Made by a program: the position numbers and the translations under genes. Positions 35,662 to 45,424 of a DNA stretch of 64,000 nt are shown here, piece by piece. The notes beneath the pieces are model-generated. The model did not search any database. It saw only the letters and a program-made list of their open reading frames with translations, and was not told the DNA's origin. Position 1 is the stretch's first letter, and each line of letters begins with the position of its first letter. The DNA is from CAZOHG01 sp964579725 (GTDB taxonomy: Bacteria; Zhuqueibacterota; JdFR-76; BMS3Abin05), in the NCBI GenBank assembly GCA_964579725.1, contig CAZOHG010000013.1, forward strand, positions 7,820 through 71,819. Reading direction: 5' to 3'.

Positions 35662-38600
35662 ATGAAAAAATACTTCTTTCTTCTTTTGGGCTTTTTGGGG
35701 GTAACGGGGGTTGTATTCGGCCAGCAATTCAATAAAACCTGGGGATTTGACGGGGGCGTTTTTGCCATTGAGCCAGACGGCGACTACATTTACGTGGCTG
35801 GACGTTTCGATTACTACGGCCCGATTATCGGACACGGGGCGCTAATTTCGAAAAATAATGTTTCTCCGGCAGAGAATTTCCCCGTGGTGAATGGAACCGT
35901 AACGGCCTGTGCCCCTGACGGAAACGGCGGTTGGTACATTGGCGGTAGCTTTACAAAGGTGGGGGATTTTGAAAGAAAAGGACTGGCTCAAATCAACGCA
36001 GACGGCTCCGTTTCCAACTGGGATCCTCAGCCCAACGGAGCGATTGAGAAAATCGTGCCAGACGGGAATGTTGTCTATGTTTGTGGGTATTTTACCTCAC
36101 TCGGCGGTACCGAAAGGCATTATCTCGCCAAACTGAATCGCACGGACGGCTCTGTTGTGTCGGACTGGGACCCTTCTCCCGATTGGGTGGTACACGATAT
36201 TGTTCCGGCCGGTAAGTTTATTTTCGTCGCCGGAGAATTTCAACGGATAGGGCAAAGCACCTACCAACACCGATTTCTGGCAAAAATCAGGGCTTCGGAC
36301 GGCACGCTTGTGACGTCCTTTTTTCCCAAACCAAACCAGGTGGTGCGTGCAATCGCTTTGCGCAACGGCAGTCTTTACGTAGGCGGAGACTTTACTTCGT
36401 TTTGGGGGGTTGGGGCGTGGTACTACGCCGCTAAAATCGACACAGCCAAGGGCGATCCGGTGGCGCCTTTTTGGAAACCCAATCCAGACCATCGGGTAAC
36501 GCATATTGCCATTGACGGCGACCGCGTGTTTTTGGCCGGCGAGTTTACGCAAATCGGAACGGATAGTGTGGTGCAAAGGCAATTCCTTGCCGAAGTCGGT
36601 GCAACCGAGGGAAAACCAAATTTTGCCTGGAAGCCCGATGCAAACAATTTCATTGAAAATATTAAAATAAATGACGGCATGCTTTACGTAGTCGGTCAAT
36701 TTCGGGAAATTGGCGGGGAGAGAATAAACTACGTCGCACGGTTGGATGAATTCTGGGGTGCCCCCGACCATTCTTGGATTCCGAACGCCGACGGGACCGT
36801 TACCGACATTGCTTTCAGCGGGGATCAGATTTACCTTGGCGGAACATTCCAGAGCGTTGGGGGGATTTCGACCGGAGAGGTTGTGAGACTCAATAAAGAC
36901 GATTTTTCTCTGGACAAAACCTGGCTTCCCCAAACAGATGATGTGGTGAATACAATTGCCGTGGATGATCAAAATGTGTTTATTGGCGGAGCCTTTAAAA
37001 TTGTAAACCAGCACTATCTTCCCCAGTTAGCCAAGTTAAATAAAACCAACGGCGACCCTGACCCGGCCTGGACCCCATTACCTGACGGGGAAGTGAATTG
37101 TATGATTTCTCGGGGAGATACGATTATTCTTGCCGGAAACTTTACGAAGATCGGAGTTTCGCCGCGGGACAGAATTGCCATGGTGAACAAAACCAACGGC
37201 GAAGTTTTCAGCTGGGCACCCACCGTTTCGGGCGGACTGGAGTACGGAAGTATTGGCACCATAGACGAAAAAAACGGCTACGTGTATGCCGCCGGTAGAT
37301 TTTACAATGCCGACCGATCGGTCATCCTTCGGTATTTCAGGAGAATTTCCGTTCAGGACGCCACGGAAGACCCTTCTTGGATGCCTGACCCGGATCTGAT
37401 TGTGCGGTCCATCCACATTCACCGGAACGATTTGTTCGCGGCCGGAAATTTTTCGTACATCGGGGGGCTTCCGATTCGGCATCTGGCCAAATTGGACCTT
37501 TCCAGCGGAGCCGTCAACCCCAAATGGCAGCCCAATCCCGACGGAGATGTCCAATTTGTGACCGCTGACAACGATTACGTTTATGTGACCGGGAATTTTG
37601 ATCATATCGGAACTACCCCCATCCAATATTTTGCCCGCTTGGATTACAACACCGCCGCCGTGGACCCCGCATGGGACCTGAAGTTCGGAAGTTCTCTCAT
37701 TTGGGGAGTAGACGTCACCACCGTGGGCCTTTCGAAGGACAAGGTACTCATCGGAGGAATTTTTAACCACACGGAGGATCGTCTCGTGAATAATTTCACC
37801 GTGTTTACCGACGAGGCCTATTCATCGAGATTTCCTTCTCCACCGTCAAAAGTGGAGGTTGTTTCGGGCAGCCATTCGATTCTTTTGAAATGGCACGCGG
37901 TGTTGCAGTCCAATATTGAAAAATACAATATTTACATTTCCACCGACACCAGCAAAGGGTACCATTTTTACACGAGTGTTACGCCACCTGACACCGTGCT
38001 GCGTATTCCCAATTTAAACAACGGCTCTAAGTATTTCTTTCGAATAACGGCCGTGAATTTCAACGGAGACGAAGGCCCGGCTTCCAACGCCGTGGTTGGT
38101 GTCCCGAATCTTTTGTCCGAGGGTCTTGTCGCTTTTTACCCGTTTACGAACGGAAGCGGTGCCGATTCCAGCGGCCATGACAACAACGGGATTCTCCATG
38201 GAGTTGTGCCGACCGAAGACCGCTTTGGTCAAAAGGATGCCGCCTTTTATTTTAACGGCAAAGATGCCTACATCGATTGCGGCAATGATGGTTCCCTTCA
38301 GCCCGATACGGCCCTCACCGTCACAGGTTGGATGTTTTTGGACCTCAGCGTAGACAGGCAAATGGAAATTCTCTCCAATTTGGGGATATTCAGTGGATAC
38401 GATGTTTCCCTGTGGCGCGATAAATTGGAAGTTGGGCTGAATCAGGTTGTAGTGGATTCAATTCCTTATCCTGTGGGAGAATGGGTTTTCTTTGCCACGA
38501 CATTTCGCAAGGGAGAAGAGAAATTTTACCTGAACGGTACCTTGTCTTCGGGGCGTACCAAGGATTTTTTCAAGATAAAATACACCGGTCACAATTTGCA

Positions 38601-39648
38601 AATCGGTCACACGGATTTCGGGGGAAATGAAAGGAATTATTTCGAAGGCAAATTGGACGACATCAGAATTTACAATCGCGAGTTGTCTCAATGGGAGATA
38701 AAAGAATTATTAAAAGCCAACGGCTGGGAAAAGGTTGTCCCGCAGCCTCCTCAAAATGTTAGGTGCTCGGCGCGAATCGGCAACAACGTTACGCTAAGCT
38801 GGGCCAAAAGTGCCCAATCGACTGTGAACAGGTACGATATCTACATGACGAAGGTCATAACTTCTTGGTTTGAGTATGTGGGGTCGGTTCCTGCACAAGA
38901 CACCAGTTGGACGGTGAATATTCAGGATAGAGCGAACAGGCTCACCTATTTTACCGTGGCAGCCGTGGATAATGCCGGGAGAGAAAGCTGTTTTTCAGAC
39001 ACGGTGCTCATCTCGCCCCAGATGACGCTTAAAACACCGACTCCCGTGTTCCCGTTGCAGAATAGCCCTCTAAAGGACACCCTGCGCACCATTCCATTCA
39101 AATGGAGCACTGTTGACTACGCCGATTTTTACCGTTTGCAACTTTCGGAAAATGCTGATTTTAGCTCCGTGATTCTGGACACCCTGTCCGCCAAATATGC
39201 CGGAGAAATGAACATTTCGCTGCCTGTTCCACTCCAACCCTTTTACTGGCGCGTACAGGCGATTGAATCGTGTAACCAGAGCTCCTGGAGCAACCCTGTA
39301 CATGTTACGCCGATTGTAACATCCGTTGCCAGCGAGCAAAAAATTCCGAAGGACTATTTTCTTTCGCAAAATTATCCCAATCCCTTCGGAGCTGCTTCCA
39401 ATGGGGCCAACAAAGCCACCATTATTAAATACGGCATTCCTGCTGTAGCTCATTCCGGCAATCCGCCGGTCGTTTTGGAGGTTTTCGATGTCCTTGGGCG
39501 GAAGGTGGCCACTTTGGTAAATCGGCATAAAGCTCCGGGAATGTACGCAGTGAAATTTAATGCGGCAGAACTGCCGTCAGGGATCTATTTTTACAAATTC
39601 AAATGCGGCACTTTTGTCCGAATCAAAAAAATGATTTTAATGCAATAA
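35662..39648 (+). CDS. Giant T9SS-secreted beta-propeller/LamG/FN3 protein
   Basis: 1328 residues. Signal peptide 1-20 (cut near VVFGQQ). About 25-720 consists of some fourteen repeats of about 45-50 residues with a core like D-x-V-F-L-A-G-E-F-T-x-I-G, that is, delta-60/beta-propeller-type repeats; then an FN3 domain (about 725-815), a LamG/concanavalin-like domain (about 820-1020, with LVAFYPFTNGSGADSSGHDN), a second FN3 (about 1030-1120), a further beta-sandwich, and a C-terminal Por/T9SS sorting domain (about 1230-1328, LSQNYPNPF, then EVFDVLGRKVATL). It should be exported by the type IX system and act at the surface, probably in binding glycans. T9SS genes themselves are not in this window. 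Confidence 0.88.
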   Translation: MKKYFFLLLGFLGVTGVVFGQQFNKTWGFDGGVFAIEPDGDYIYVAGRFDYYGPIIGHGALISKNNVSPAENFPVVNGTVTACAPDGNGGWYIGGSFTKVGDFERKGLAQINADGSVSNWDPQPNGAIEKIVPDGNVVYVCGYFTSLGGTERHYLAKLNRTDGSVVSDWDPSPDWVVHDIVPAGKFIFVAGEFQRIGQSTYQHRFLAKIRASDGTLVTSFFPKPNQVVRAIALRNGSLYVGGDFTSFWGVGAWYYAAKIDTAKGDPVAPFWKPNPDHRVTHIAIDGDRVFLAGEFTQIGTDSVVQRQFLAEVGATEGKPNFAWKPDANNFIENIKINDGMLYVVGQFREIGGERINYVARLDEFWGAPDHSWIPNADGTVTDIAFSGDQIYLGGTFQSVGGISTGEVVRLNKDDFSLDKTWLPQTDDVVNTIAVDDQNVFIGGAFKIVNQHYLPQLAKLNKTNGDPDPAWTPLPDGEVNCMISRGDTIILAGNFTKIGVSPRDRIAMVNKTNGEVFSWAPTVSGGLEYGSIGTIDEKNGYVYAAGRFYNADRSVILRYFRRISVQDATEDPSWMPDPDLIVRSIHIHRNDLFAAGNFSYIGGLPIRHLAKLDLSSGAVNPKWQPNPDGDVQFVTADNDYVYVTGNFDHIGTTPIQYFARLDYNTAAVDPAWDLKFGSSLIWGVDVTTVGLSKDKVLIGGIFNHTEDRLVNNFTVFTDEAYSSRFPSPPSKVEVVSGSHSILLKWHAVLQSNIEKYNIYISTDTSKGYHFYTSVTPPDTVLRIPNLNNGSKYFFRITAVNFNGDEGPASNAVVGVPNLLSEGLVAFYPFTNGSGADSSGHDNNGILHGVVPTEDRFGQKDAAFYFNGKDAYIDCGNDGSLQPDTALTVTGWMFLDLSVDRQMEILSNLGIFSGYDVSLWRDKLEVGLNQVVVDSIPYPVGEWVFFATTFRKGEEKFYLNGTLSSGRTKDFFKIKYTGHNLQIGHTDFGGNERNYFEGKLDDIRIYNRELSQWEIKELLKANGWEKVVPQPPQNVRCSARIGNNVTLSWAKSAQSTVNRYDIYMTKVITSWFEYVGSVPAQDTSWTVNIQDRANRLTYFTVAAVDNAGRESCFSDTVLISPQMTLKTPTPVFPLQNSPLKDTLRTIPFKWSTVDYADFYRLQLSENADFSSVILDTLSAKYAGEMNISLPVPLQPFYWRVQAIESCNQSSWSNPVHVTPIVTSVASEQKIPKDYFLSQNYPNPFGAASNGANKATIIKYGIPAVAHSGNPPVVLEVFDVLGRKVATLVNRHKAPGMYAVKFNAAELPSGIYFYKFKCGTFVRIKKMILMQ

Positions 39649-39818
39649 AAAGTTGTTTCTACCTCTCAATGGCCGGTTGATTTCGAGCGGTTTTTGGAGG
39701 GAATTGCGGGGGGCCAGCCCGAATTGTGGGGTTCGCTCCGAGCGCACGGGTATGAACATGGTTGAACAATGTAAGAAAGAGAAATTCTTCTAACATTTCT
39801 AATTTCAGAGGAAAAAAC

Positions 39819-41558
39819 ATGGCTGTAGAGAAAACGGGTTATTTCACATTTGTTTTACACTCCCATTTGCCGTACGTGCTGGCACACGGAAAATGGCCGC
39901 ACGGAATGGATTGGTTAAATGAAGCGGCGGCAGAAACCTACATTCCCATTCTCAATGCGCTCAATGAGTTGCGTCGGGAAGGGGTGGCTTCCAAAATTAG
40001 CATCGGGGTTACGCCGGTGCTCAGTGAGCAGTTAGCGGACAAAAGTTTTCAATCGGAGTTTGAATCCTATCTTCGCGAGAAAATTGACGCCGCCATTCAA
40101 GACCAAATCACTTTTGAAAAACACGGCAACACCCACATGCACACCTTGGCACAAATGTGGGAAAAATTTTACAAAGGCATTTTGCACGATTTTGTGACCA
40201 CGTACCATTACGACTTGGTAGGCGCTTTTCGAGAATTGTCCGAAGCGGGATTTGTAGACCTAATTACTTGCGGCGCCACCCACGGGTATTTTCCGCTTTT
40301 GGGGTTGGATACCAGCATTCAGGCGCAAGTCAAAACGGCGGTAAAAACCCACACCCGCCACTACGGAAAGCCGCCTCGGGGGATCTGGCTGCCCGAAGCC
40401 GCCTACCGTCCACGCTACAAATGGGTGCCGCCGGTGGATTCGGTTCTGGGCAAAAAACCCTACCTGCGCAAAGGTGTGGATGAATTCCTCAGCGAAAACG
40501 GAATCGAATATTTTTTTGTGGATTCGGCGCTTTTGCGAGGTGGAAAAGCAATTGGTGTGTACATGGACCGGTTCGAGGCGCTGAAAAAGCTCTGGAAGCA
40601 ATTTGAAAAGGAAATGCCGGTTCGTGAAGAAGATACGGAAAAATCGCCTTACGAAATCTATTTGGTTAGTTCCAATCCCGAGCTGAAAAAACCGGTGGCT
40701 ATTTTTACCCGTGACCCCAAAACGGGCCTGCAGGTCTGGTCCGGTGAGTGGGGCTACCCCGGAGACGGTTGGTACCTGGATTTTCACAAAAAGCACTTTC
40801 CCGGCGGACACCGCTACTGGCGAGTGACCAGCGCCAAGAGCGATCTGGCTGACAAAAAAGAGTACGTTCCCGAGCAGGCCAATTCCAGGGTACCCGAAAA
40901 TGCCGACCATTTTGTCGGGCTGGTGAAAGATATTTTGCGGGAACACAGGGCGAAAACCGGCCGACCGGGAGCCCTGGTGGCCCCCTTCGACGCGGAGCTG
41001 TTTGGACACTGGTGGTTTGAAGGACCGCAATTTCTGAAGGCTGTTCTCCGGCGTTTAGCCAATGACGACGAAGTAATTTTGTCCAACGCCGCCGAAATTT
41101 TAGACAGCAAAAAGCCGGTGGAAGTCATTTCCATCCCCGAAGGCTCCTGGGGTGAGGGCGGCTACCATTACATCTGGCTTAATGAAGACACAAGCTGGAC
41201 CTGGCCGCACATTTACGCGGCAGAAAAACGCTTGACCGAAACCCTGAACAAAATGGACTGGCAAACCAATCCCGAACTGGAAGACGTCCTCAAACAGGCG
41301 GCCCGGGAGCTCCTTTTGTTGGAGGCCTCGGACTGGCAATTTCTTATTAGCACCTGGTCAGCACGGGACTACGCCGAAATGCGCTTTGAAGAACACGTGC
41401 AAGCATTTAATCGCATCATGGACATGGCCGACAAATTGGGTCGGAAAGAGACGCTTTCCGAGGCTGACCGGCTCTATCTTGACGATTCCAAAAAGCGGGA
41501 TTCTCTTTTCCCTGACCTGGAGTTGACCTGGTGGCAAAAATTGGACTACCCGGACTAA
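39819..41558 (+). CDS. GH57 family 1,4-alpha-glucan branching enzyme-like protein
   Basis: 579 residues, fitting GH57 branching enzymes. The N-terminal GH57 motif HSHLPYVL lies at 14-21; the nucleophile-region motif is GIWLPEAAYRP (about 210), and the second catalytic motif is APFDAELFGHWWFEGP (about 390), which is typical of the branching-enzyme (DUF1957) branch of GH57. It would introduce alpha-1,6 branches in glycogen-like glucan in the cytoplasm. The ATG at 39819 follows an AGAGGA site; a longer frame upstream lacks family sequence. GH57 branching enzymes are frequent in thermophiles. Confidence 0.9.
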   Translation: MAVEKTGYFTFVLHSHLPYVLAHGKWPHGMDWLNEAAAETYIPILNALNELRREGVASKISIGVTPVLSEQLADKSFQSEFESYLREKIDAAIQDQITFEKHGNTHMHTLAQMWEKFYKGILHDFVTTYHYDLVGAFRELSEAGFVDLITCGATHGYFPLLGLDTSIQAQVKTAVKTHTRHYGKPPRGIWLPEAAYRPRYKWVPPVDSVLGKKPYLRKGVDEFLSENGIEYFFVDSALLRGGKAIGVYMDRFEALKKLWKQFEKEMPVREEDTEKSPYEIYLVSSNPELKKPVAIFTRDPKTGLQVWSGEWGYPGDGWYLDFHKKHFPGGHRYWRVTSAKSDLADKKEYVPEQANSRVPENADHFVGLVKDILREHRAKTGRPGALVAPFDAELFGHWWFEGPQFLKAVLRRLANDDEVILSNAAEILDSKKPVEVISIPEGSWGEGGYHYIWLNEDTSWTWPHIYAAEKRLTETLNKMDWQTNPELEDVLKQAARELLLLEASDWQFLISTWSARDYAEMRFEEHVQAFNRIMDMADKLGRKETLSEADRLYLDDSKKRDSLFPDLELTWWQKLDYPD

Positions 41559-41743
41559 ATTTTTGACCCAATGCGCGAGATGTCTTTTGGGTTTTCGGGC
41601 GGACTGACCCGTATTTTTGACAATCGGCATCGGGCAGGTGGAAAAATGTGGAGTGTGTGGGAGCATTGTTCAAATCCGAGGCAAATCGGTTGCAGTTCAA
41701 GAAGTCAACAAACGGTGTGCGGGGCGTCCTGAAAAAAGAAAAG

Positions 41744-42346
41744 GTGCGCTCTCCGGTGAAAACCGCTGCGTTTTGGTTTGCGTTCGGTCTGTTTTTCTTC
41801 TCATCTTCAAGGGTTCCAGATTTGCGAGCGCAATCTTTTGAGGCCTTTTTGCTGACGGGTCAGTGGCAACCGCAAACCCTCACTACTCAAAATACGGCCT
41901 CGCTTTTTGCAGGTAGTGCCAAATCGACTCCCTATTTTCAGGTCTGCCTGTGCGAACCCATTCGAAGCGGGCTCTTTTTCGGTCAGGCTTTGGGCTATTG
42001 GCATCAAAAAGAAGTGAATACGGTGGAGGTAAGAACGCTGTCACTGGTTCCGGTAAATCTTTTTCTCAAACACCGTCTGGTGGTGGATTCTCCCATTATG
42101 CCGTACGTGTCTTACGGAGGAGGGGCTGTGCTTGCCTTGCGCCATTCGCGAAATCCCAGCGTGGGCCTGCCGCCGCAGGTGGGGATGGACATTTTTGTGG
42201 AAACCGGCATTGACGCGCAACTGCGACGACCGTTTGGGGCCCATTTGAGTTTTGCCTACCACTACACCAAATTTCAGGCCGATGTGGGAGAAACCGACGA
42301 TTTTACCGGTCCCCAGGGAATGTTCGGCATTTTTTGGCAGTTTTAG
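41744..42346 (+). CDS. Outer-membrane beta-barrel protein
   Basis: About 200 residues. A signal-like stretch (KTAAFWFAFGLFFFSSSRV, cut near LRAQS) precedes alternating amphipathic strands and a C-terminal aromatic residue (FGIFWQF), the pattern of an OmpW/OmpA-type barrel (IMPYVSYGGGAVLALR resembles the family's penultimate strands). The start is uncertain: the frame is open from 41648, but the signal peptide fits the GTG at 41744 or 41756; no good ribosome site. No function assigned. Confidence 0.6.
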   Translation: MRSPVKTAAFWFAFGLFFFSSSRVPDLRAQSFEAFLLTGQWQPQTLTTQNTASLFAGSAKSTPYFQVCLCEPIRSGLFFGQALGYWHQKEVNTVEVRTLSLVPVNLFLKHRLVVDSPIMPYVSYGGGAVLALRHSRNPSVGLPPQVGMDIFVETGIDAQLRRPFGAHLSFAYHYTKFQADVGETDDFTGPQGMFGIFWQF

Positions 42347-42367
42347 AGCAGAACCGGAATCCCTTCA

Positions 42368-43264
42368 ATGAATGTAATCCTCCGCGCAATTGTCCCCGTT
42401 TTCAGTATTGTTGCTCTCGGGTACATATTGGGCTTTTTTAAAGAGTTAGACACCAAGACCCTTTCCGAACTGACGCTCTATTTACTCACGCCGGGGCTGG
42501 TTTTTACCAGTTTAATGGAAAGCCACATTTTGGCCCGACGGCTTTTGTCCACTGTTGCATTTGCATTTTTGATTTTTGCGGCCTTGGCGCTGGTCAGTTG
42601 GACCCTGACGCGCCTGCTTCGCTACACTGCAGCGGAAACAAGCGGTTTTGTGCTTTCGACCACTCTCATGAATTGTGGTAACCTGGGACTTCCGCTCATT
42701 TATTTTGCTTTCGGAACGGAGGGATTGGCAATTGCCGTGATTTTTCTGGTCTGTTTTGTCATTATTTTAAATACCTTTGGGATTTTCACGGCAGCCGGCG
42801 GACATCTTCCGGCGGCACGGGCCTTGCAGGAAATTTACCGGCTTCCGGCCCTGTACGCCATTGCCTTCGCCCTTCTCATTAAGGGCTTTCATCTGACAAT
42901 TCCGCCTTTGCTCTGGAAACCCATTCAAATGATCGGGCACGCGGCCATCCCGATTATTTTGATTGTGCTGGGGATTCAATTGACGCATGCCAATCTGAAA
43001 GACCGGCTCGGGCGGATTGGTTTGGCCGTGGGTGTGCGGCTGCTTTTCACGCCCGTTTTGGCGGTGCTCATTTTTGCCTTGCTGCCTGCCGACGCCTTGA
43101 CGCGCCGCGTTTTGATTATTCAATCCAGCGGACCCACAGCCGTGAATGCCGTCATTCTGGCTACAAAATACGACACGCACCCGGCATTTGTAAGCGGTGT
43201 GATTTTAGTTTCGACCGTGCTTAGTATTTTCACGCTGAGCGGACTTCTGGCTATTTGGGGGTGA
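42368..43264 (+). CDS. AEC family transporter (auxin efflux carrier type)
   Basis: 298 residues, ten membrane helices in two sets of five, as in AEC permeases. Recognisable segments: VPVFSIVALGYILG at the start, STTLMNCGNLGLPLIYFAFG with the conserved Asn-Gly-Asn-x-Gly helix break, and IIQSSGPTAVNAVILATKYD near the end. Bacterial members transport malate, lactate or related organic acids. GGAA lies eight bases before the ATG. Substrate unknown. Confidence 0.9.
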   Translation: MNVILRAIVPVFSIVALGYILGFFKELDTKTLSELTLYLLTPGLVFTSLMESHILARRLLSTVAFAFLIFAALALVSWTLTRLLRYTAAETSGFVLSTTLMNCGNLGLPLIYFAFGTEGLAIAVIFLVCFVIILNTFGIFTAAGGHLPAARALQEIYRLPALYAIAFALLIKGFHLTIPPLLWKPIQMIGHAAIPIILIVLGIQLTHANLKDRLGRIGLAVGVRLLFTPVLAVLIFALLPADALTRRVLIIQSSGPTAVNAVILATKYDTHPAFVSGVILVSTVLSIFTLSGLLAIWG

Positions 43265-43313
43265 AAAATCGTGAGGACGGCTTTTTTCTTCTCCCAAAAA
43301 GAAAATTTTTTAA

Positions 43314-43342
43314 TTGACAATACAGGGATAAATTAGTACATT
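43314..43342 (+). promoter_or_regulatory. Candidate sigma-70 promoter for polyprenyl synthase operon
   Basis: TTGACA (43314-43319) is perfect; TACATT (43337-43342) is a four-of-six -10 after 17 bases. It sits in the 120-base gap before the prenyl synthase, which it could drive together with apbE. Confidence 0.5.
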
Positions 43343-43385
43343 TATTAACAATTTAGGGACTTGCGTTCAAAAACGAGTAAAGAAT

Positions 43386-44372
43386 GTGTCTGAGCTGGTA
43401 GAAATTACAGATATTCGTTCCCCCGTTGTGAGGGAACTGGACCGTTTCGAAAAGGAATTTCTGAGAACTCTGAAAACAGACGTGGATCTCATTAATTCCG
43501 TCATTGCCTACGTTGCTGCCCACAAGGGAAAACGACTGCGCCCGCTGCTGATTTTCCTCATTGCAAATTTACAGGGAGAAAGCACATGGGAATCGATTGA
43601 ATCCGCTGTTATTGTGGAACTGATTCACACTGCCACGCTGATTCACGATGACATTGTGGACGAAGCGGATTTGCGCCGGGGTGCCGCCAGCGTCAATGCC
43701 GTCTGGAACAATCAGGTGTCCGTTTTGGTGGGAGATTTTCTGTTTTCTCAGGCCCTCCAAAAAATGGTGCTTTTGGACAACATGGCGATTAATCGCGTGA
43801 TTTCTAAAGTGACCATCCAGATGAGCGAGGGGGAATTGCTTCAAATTGAGCGAGCTCAGGCGTATGATTTGGACGAAGACACGTACTTTCGAATGATTTC
43901 CGACAAAACGGCTTCCTTGATTTCCGCTTCCTGTCAGTTGGGTGCGTTGACGTCCAGTGAAAAGGAGGCCTATTCCCCCAAGGCTTTTTGGGAATTCGGG
44001 GAATATTTGGGGCGCGCTTTTCAGATTCAGGATGATTTGTTGGACTACCTGGGCGACGAATCGGTGGTGGGAAAACCGGTGGGCAACGATCTCAAAGAAA
44101 GCAAAATCACCCTGCCGCTGTTGTACGCCTTGACCAATTCGGAAAACGGCCGCGCCGACCGAATCCGAAAAATGTTGGACAGTGACACCGCCGTCGAGAA
44201 TTTTGAGGAAATTCGCGATTTCGTAATTCAAAACGGGGGCGTGGACTACTGCCACCGGCGCGCCGGTGAGTACGTGAATTTGGCGTTACAAATTTTGGAG
44301 CCCTTTAAGCTGTCTCCCGCAAAAGAGGCGCTTATAAATCTGGTGGAGTTTGCAGCCAACCGTGAAAAATAG
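43386..44372 (+). CDS. Polyprenyl diphosphate synthase (trans-isoprenyl type)
   Basis: 328 residues. The first Asp-rich motif is DDIVDEADLRRG with Asp88, Asp89 and Asp92; the second is QIQDDLLDYLGD (about 213-224). Together they bind the magnesium-diphosphates. The length and LIHDDIVDEA context fit octaprenyl/heptaprenyl synthases that make the side chain of respiratory quinones. The start is GTG at 43386; an ATG two bases earlier is out of frame. apbE follows with an 11-base overlap. Confidence 0.93.
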   Translation: MSELVEITDIRSPVVRELDRFEKEFLRTLKTDVDLINSVIAYVAAHKGKRLRPLLIFLIANLQGESTWESIESAVIVELIHTATLIHDDIVDEADLRRGAASVNAVWNNQVSVLVGDFLFSQALQKMVLLDNMAINRVISKVTIQMSEGELLQIERAQAYDLDEDTYFRMISDKTASLISASCQLGALTSSEKEAYSPKAFWEFGEYLGRAFQIQDDLLDYLGDESVVGKPVGNDLKESKITLPLLYALTNSENGRADRIRKMLDSDTAVENFEEIRDFVIQNGGVDYCHRRAGEYVNLALQILEPFKLSPAKEALINLVEFAANREK

Positions 44373-45402
44373 AATCCCGGTCTTTCTCATTCTGTTCCTT
44401 GTTTTTGTCGGATGTGTTCGGCACTCTCCCATTTCCACCCTGAAACAAACCCGTTTGCAAATGGGCACGTTTGTGACCATTTCCGTTTACCAGAAAAATC
44501 GAAGCAGAAAGGCCGAAAAAGCTGTTGCCGCCGCTTTTCAAAGAATAAAAGACATTGAAGAAAAAACGTCCTATTTTATTCGGAACGACGAAATCTGGCA
44601 GGTGAACGCCTTCGCCGGGAAACGGGGTGTGCCGGTGGATTCCGACTTGGTGCGTTTGGCCAAAGAAAGCGAAAAAATTTCCCTCTGGACGGCCGGGGCA
44701 TTCGACGTCACGGTGGGGCCCCTGCGGCGGCTCTGGAATTTTGATTCCACACGAACAACCTTGCCCGATTCCGGTGCCATCGCCGCACTTCTTCCCCTGG
44801 TGGATTTTCACCACTTTGTGTTGCGGGGAAATTTTCTGTACTTAACTCGTCCCCAAATGCAGGTCGATTTCGGAGGCATTGCCAAGGGCTACGCGGTGGA
44901 CGAAGCCATGAAAATTCTGAAGGCCAGGGGCGTGACAGACGCCTTGGTCGATGCCGGTGGAGATTTTAGCGCGGTGGCCGGCCCCCTTACGAAGGGGAAA
45001 AGAAAAGTGTGGATTCGGCATCCACGCAAACCGCAGGGATTTTTCGGTTGGTTCCCGATGGACAGCGGCTGCGTGGCGACTTCCGGCGATTACGAGCAGT
45101 ATTTCGTCCTCAACGGGGTGCGCTACCACCACATTTTGGACCCTAAAACGGGCTGGCCCGCGCGAGGCTGCGTGAGCGTGACAATTCAAGCTCCCTCCAC
45201 AATGGAAGCCGACGCTCTGGCGACCGGTATTTTCGTCTTAGGCCCCCAGAAAGGCCTGCGCGTGATTGAATCGCACCCTAACATTGAAGGAGTGATTCTG
45301 TTTCAAAGAAGTCCCACGGAACTGGGCTACCTGGTGTCGTCGGGTCTCAAGAAAAAGCTACAAGTCGTCGATACGACGATAGGGGAAACCATTCAAAAAT
45401 AG
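44362..45402 (+). CDS. apbE: FAD:protein FMN transferase (ApbE), lipoprotein
   Basis: 346 residues from the GTG at 44362. A lipoprotein signal ends in FVFVGC (Cys18). ApbE motifs follow: MGTFVTISVY, DVTVGPLRRLW, VDFGGIAKGYAVD, DALVDAGGDFSAVAGP, and HILDPKTGWPA. The enzyme attaches FMN to threonines of periplasmic or membrane proteins such as Na+-NQR and Rnf subunits. Those targets are not in the window. The frame also has a TTG four codons earlier, too close to the GGAG site; the GTG is a little far from it, so the start is not certain. It overlaps the prenyl synthase. Confidence 0.92.
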   Translation: MKNRIPVFLILFLVFVGCVRHSPISTLKQTRLQMGTFVTISVYQKNRSRKAEKAVAAAFQRIKDIEEKTSYFIRNDEIWQVNAFAGKRGVPVDSDLVRLAKESEKISLWTAGAFDVTVGPLRRLWNFDSTRTTLPDSGAIAALLPLVDFHHFVLRGNFLYLTRPQMQVDFGGIAKGYAVDEAMKILKARGVTDALVDAGGDFSAVAGPLTKGKRKVWIRHPRKPQGFFGWFPMDSGCVATSGDYEQYFVLNGVRYHHILDPKTGWPARGCVSVTIQAPSTMEADALATGIFVLGPQKGLRVIESHPNIEGVILFQRSPTELGYLVSSGLKKKLQVVDTTIGETIQK

Positions 45403-45424
45403 GCTCAAAAAAAAGGAGTTTGAC

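Noticed and set aside
36097..37014. Open frame of 305 codons on the minus strand inside the giant T9SS gene
   Set aside because: Antisense to periodic propeller repeats; no start signal or family.
39690..39720. TTTTTGG...TTGCGG before the GH57 gene, considered as a sigma-54 promoter
   Set aside because: The GG and GC elements are eight bases apart, not ten, and the -24 half is poor.
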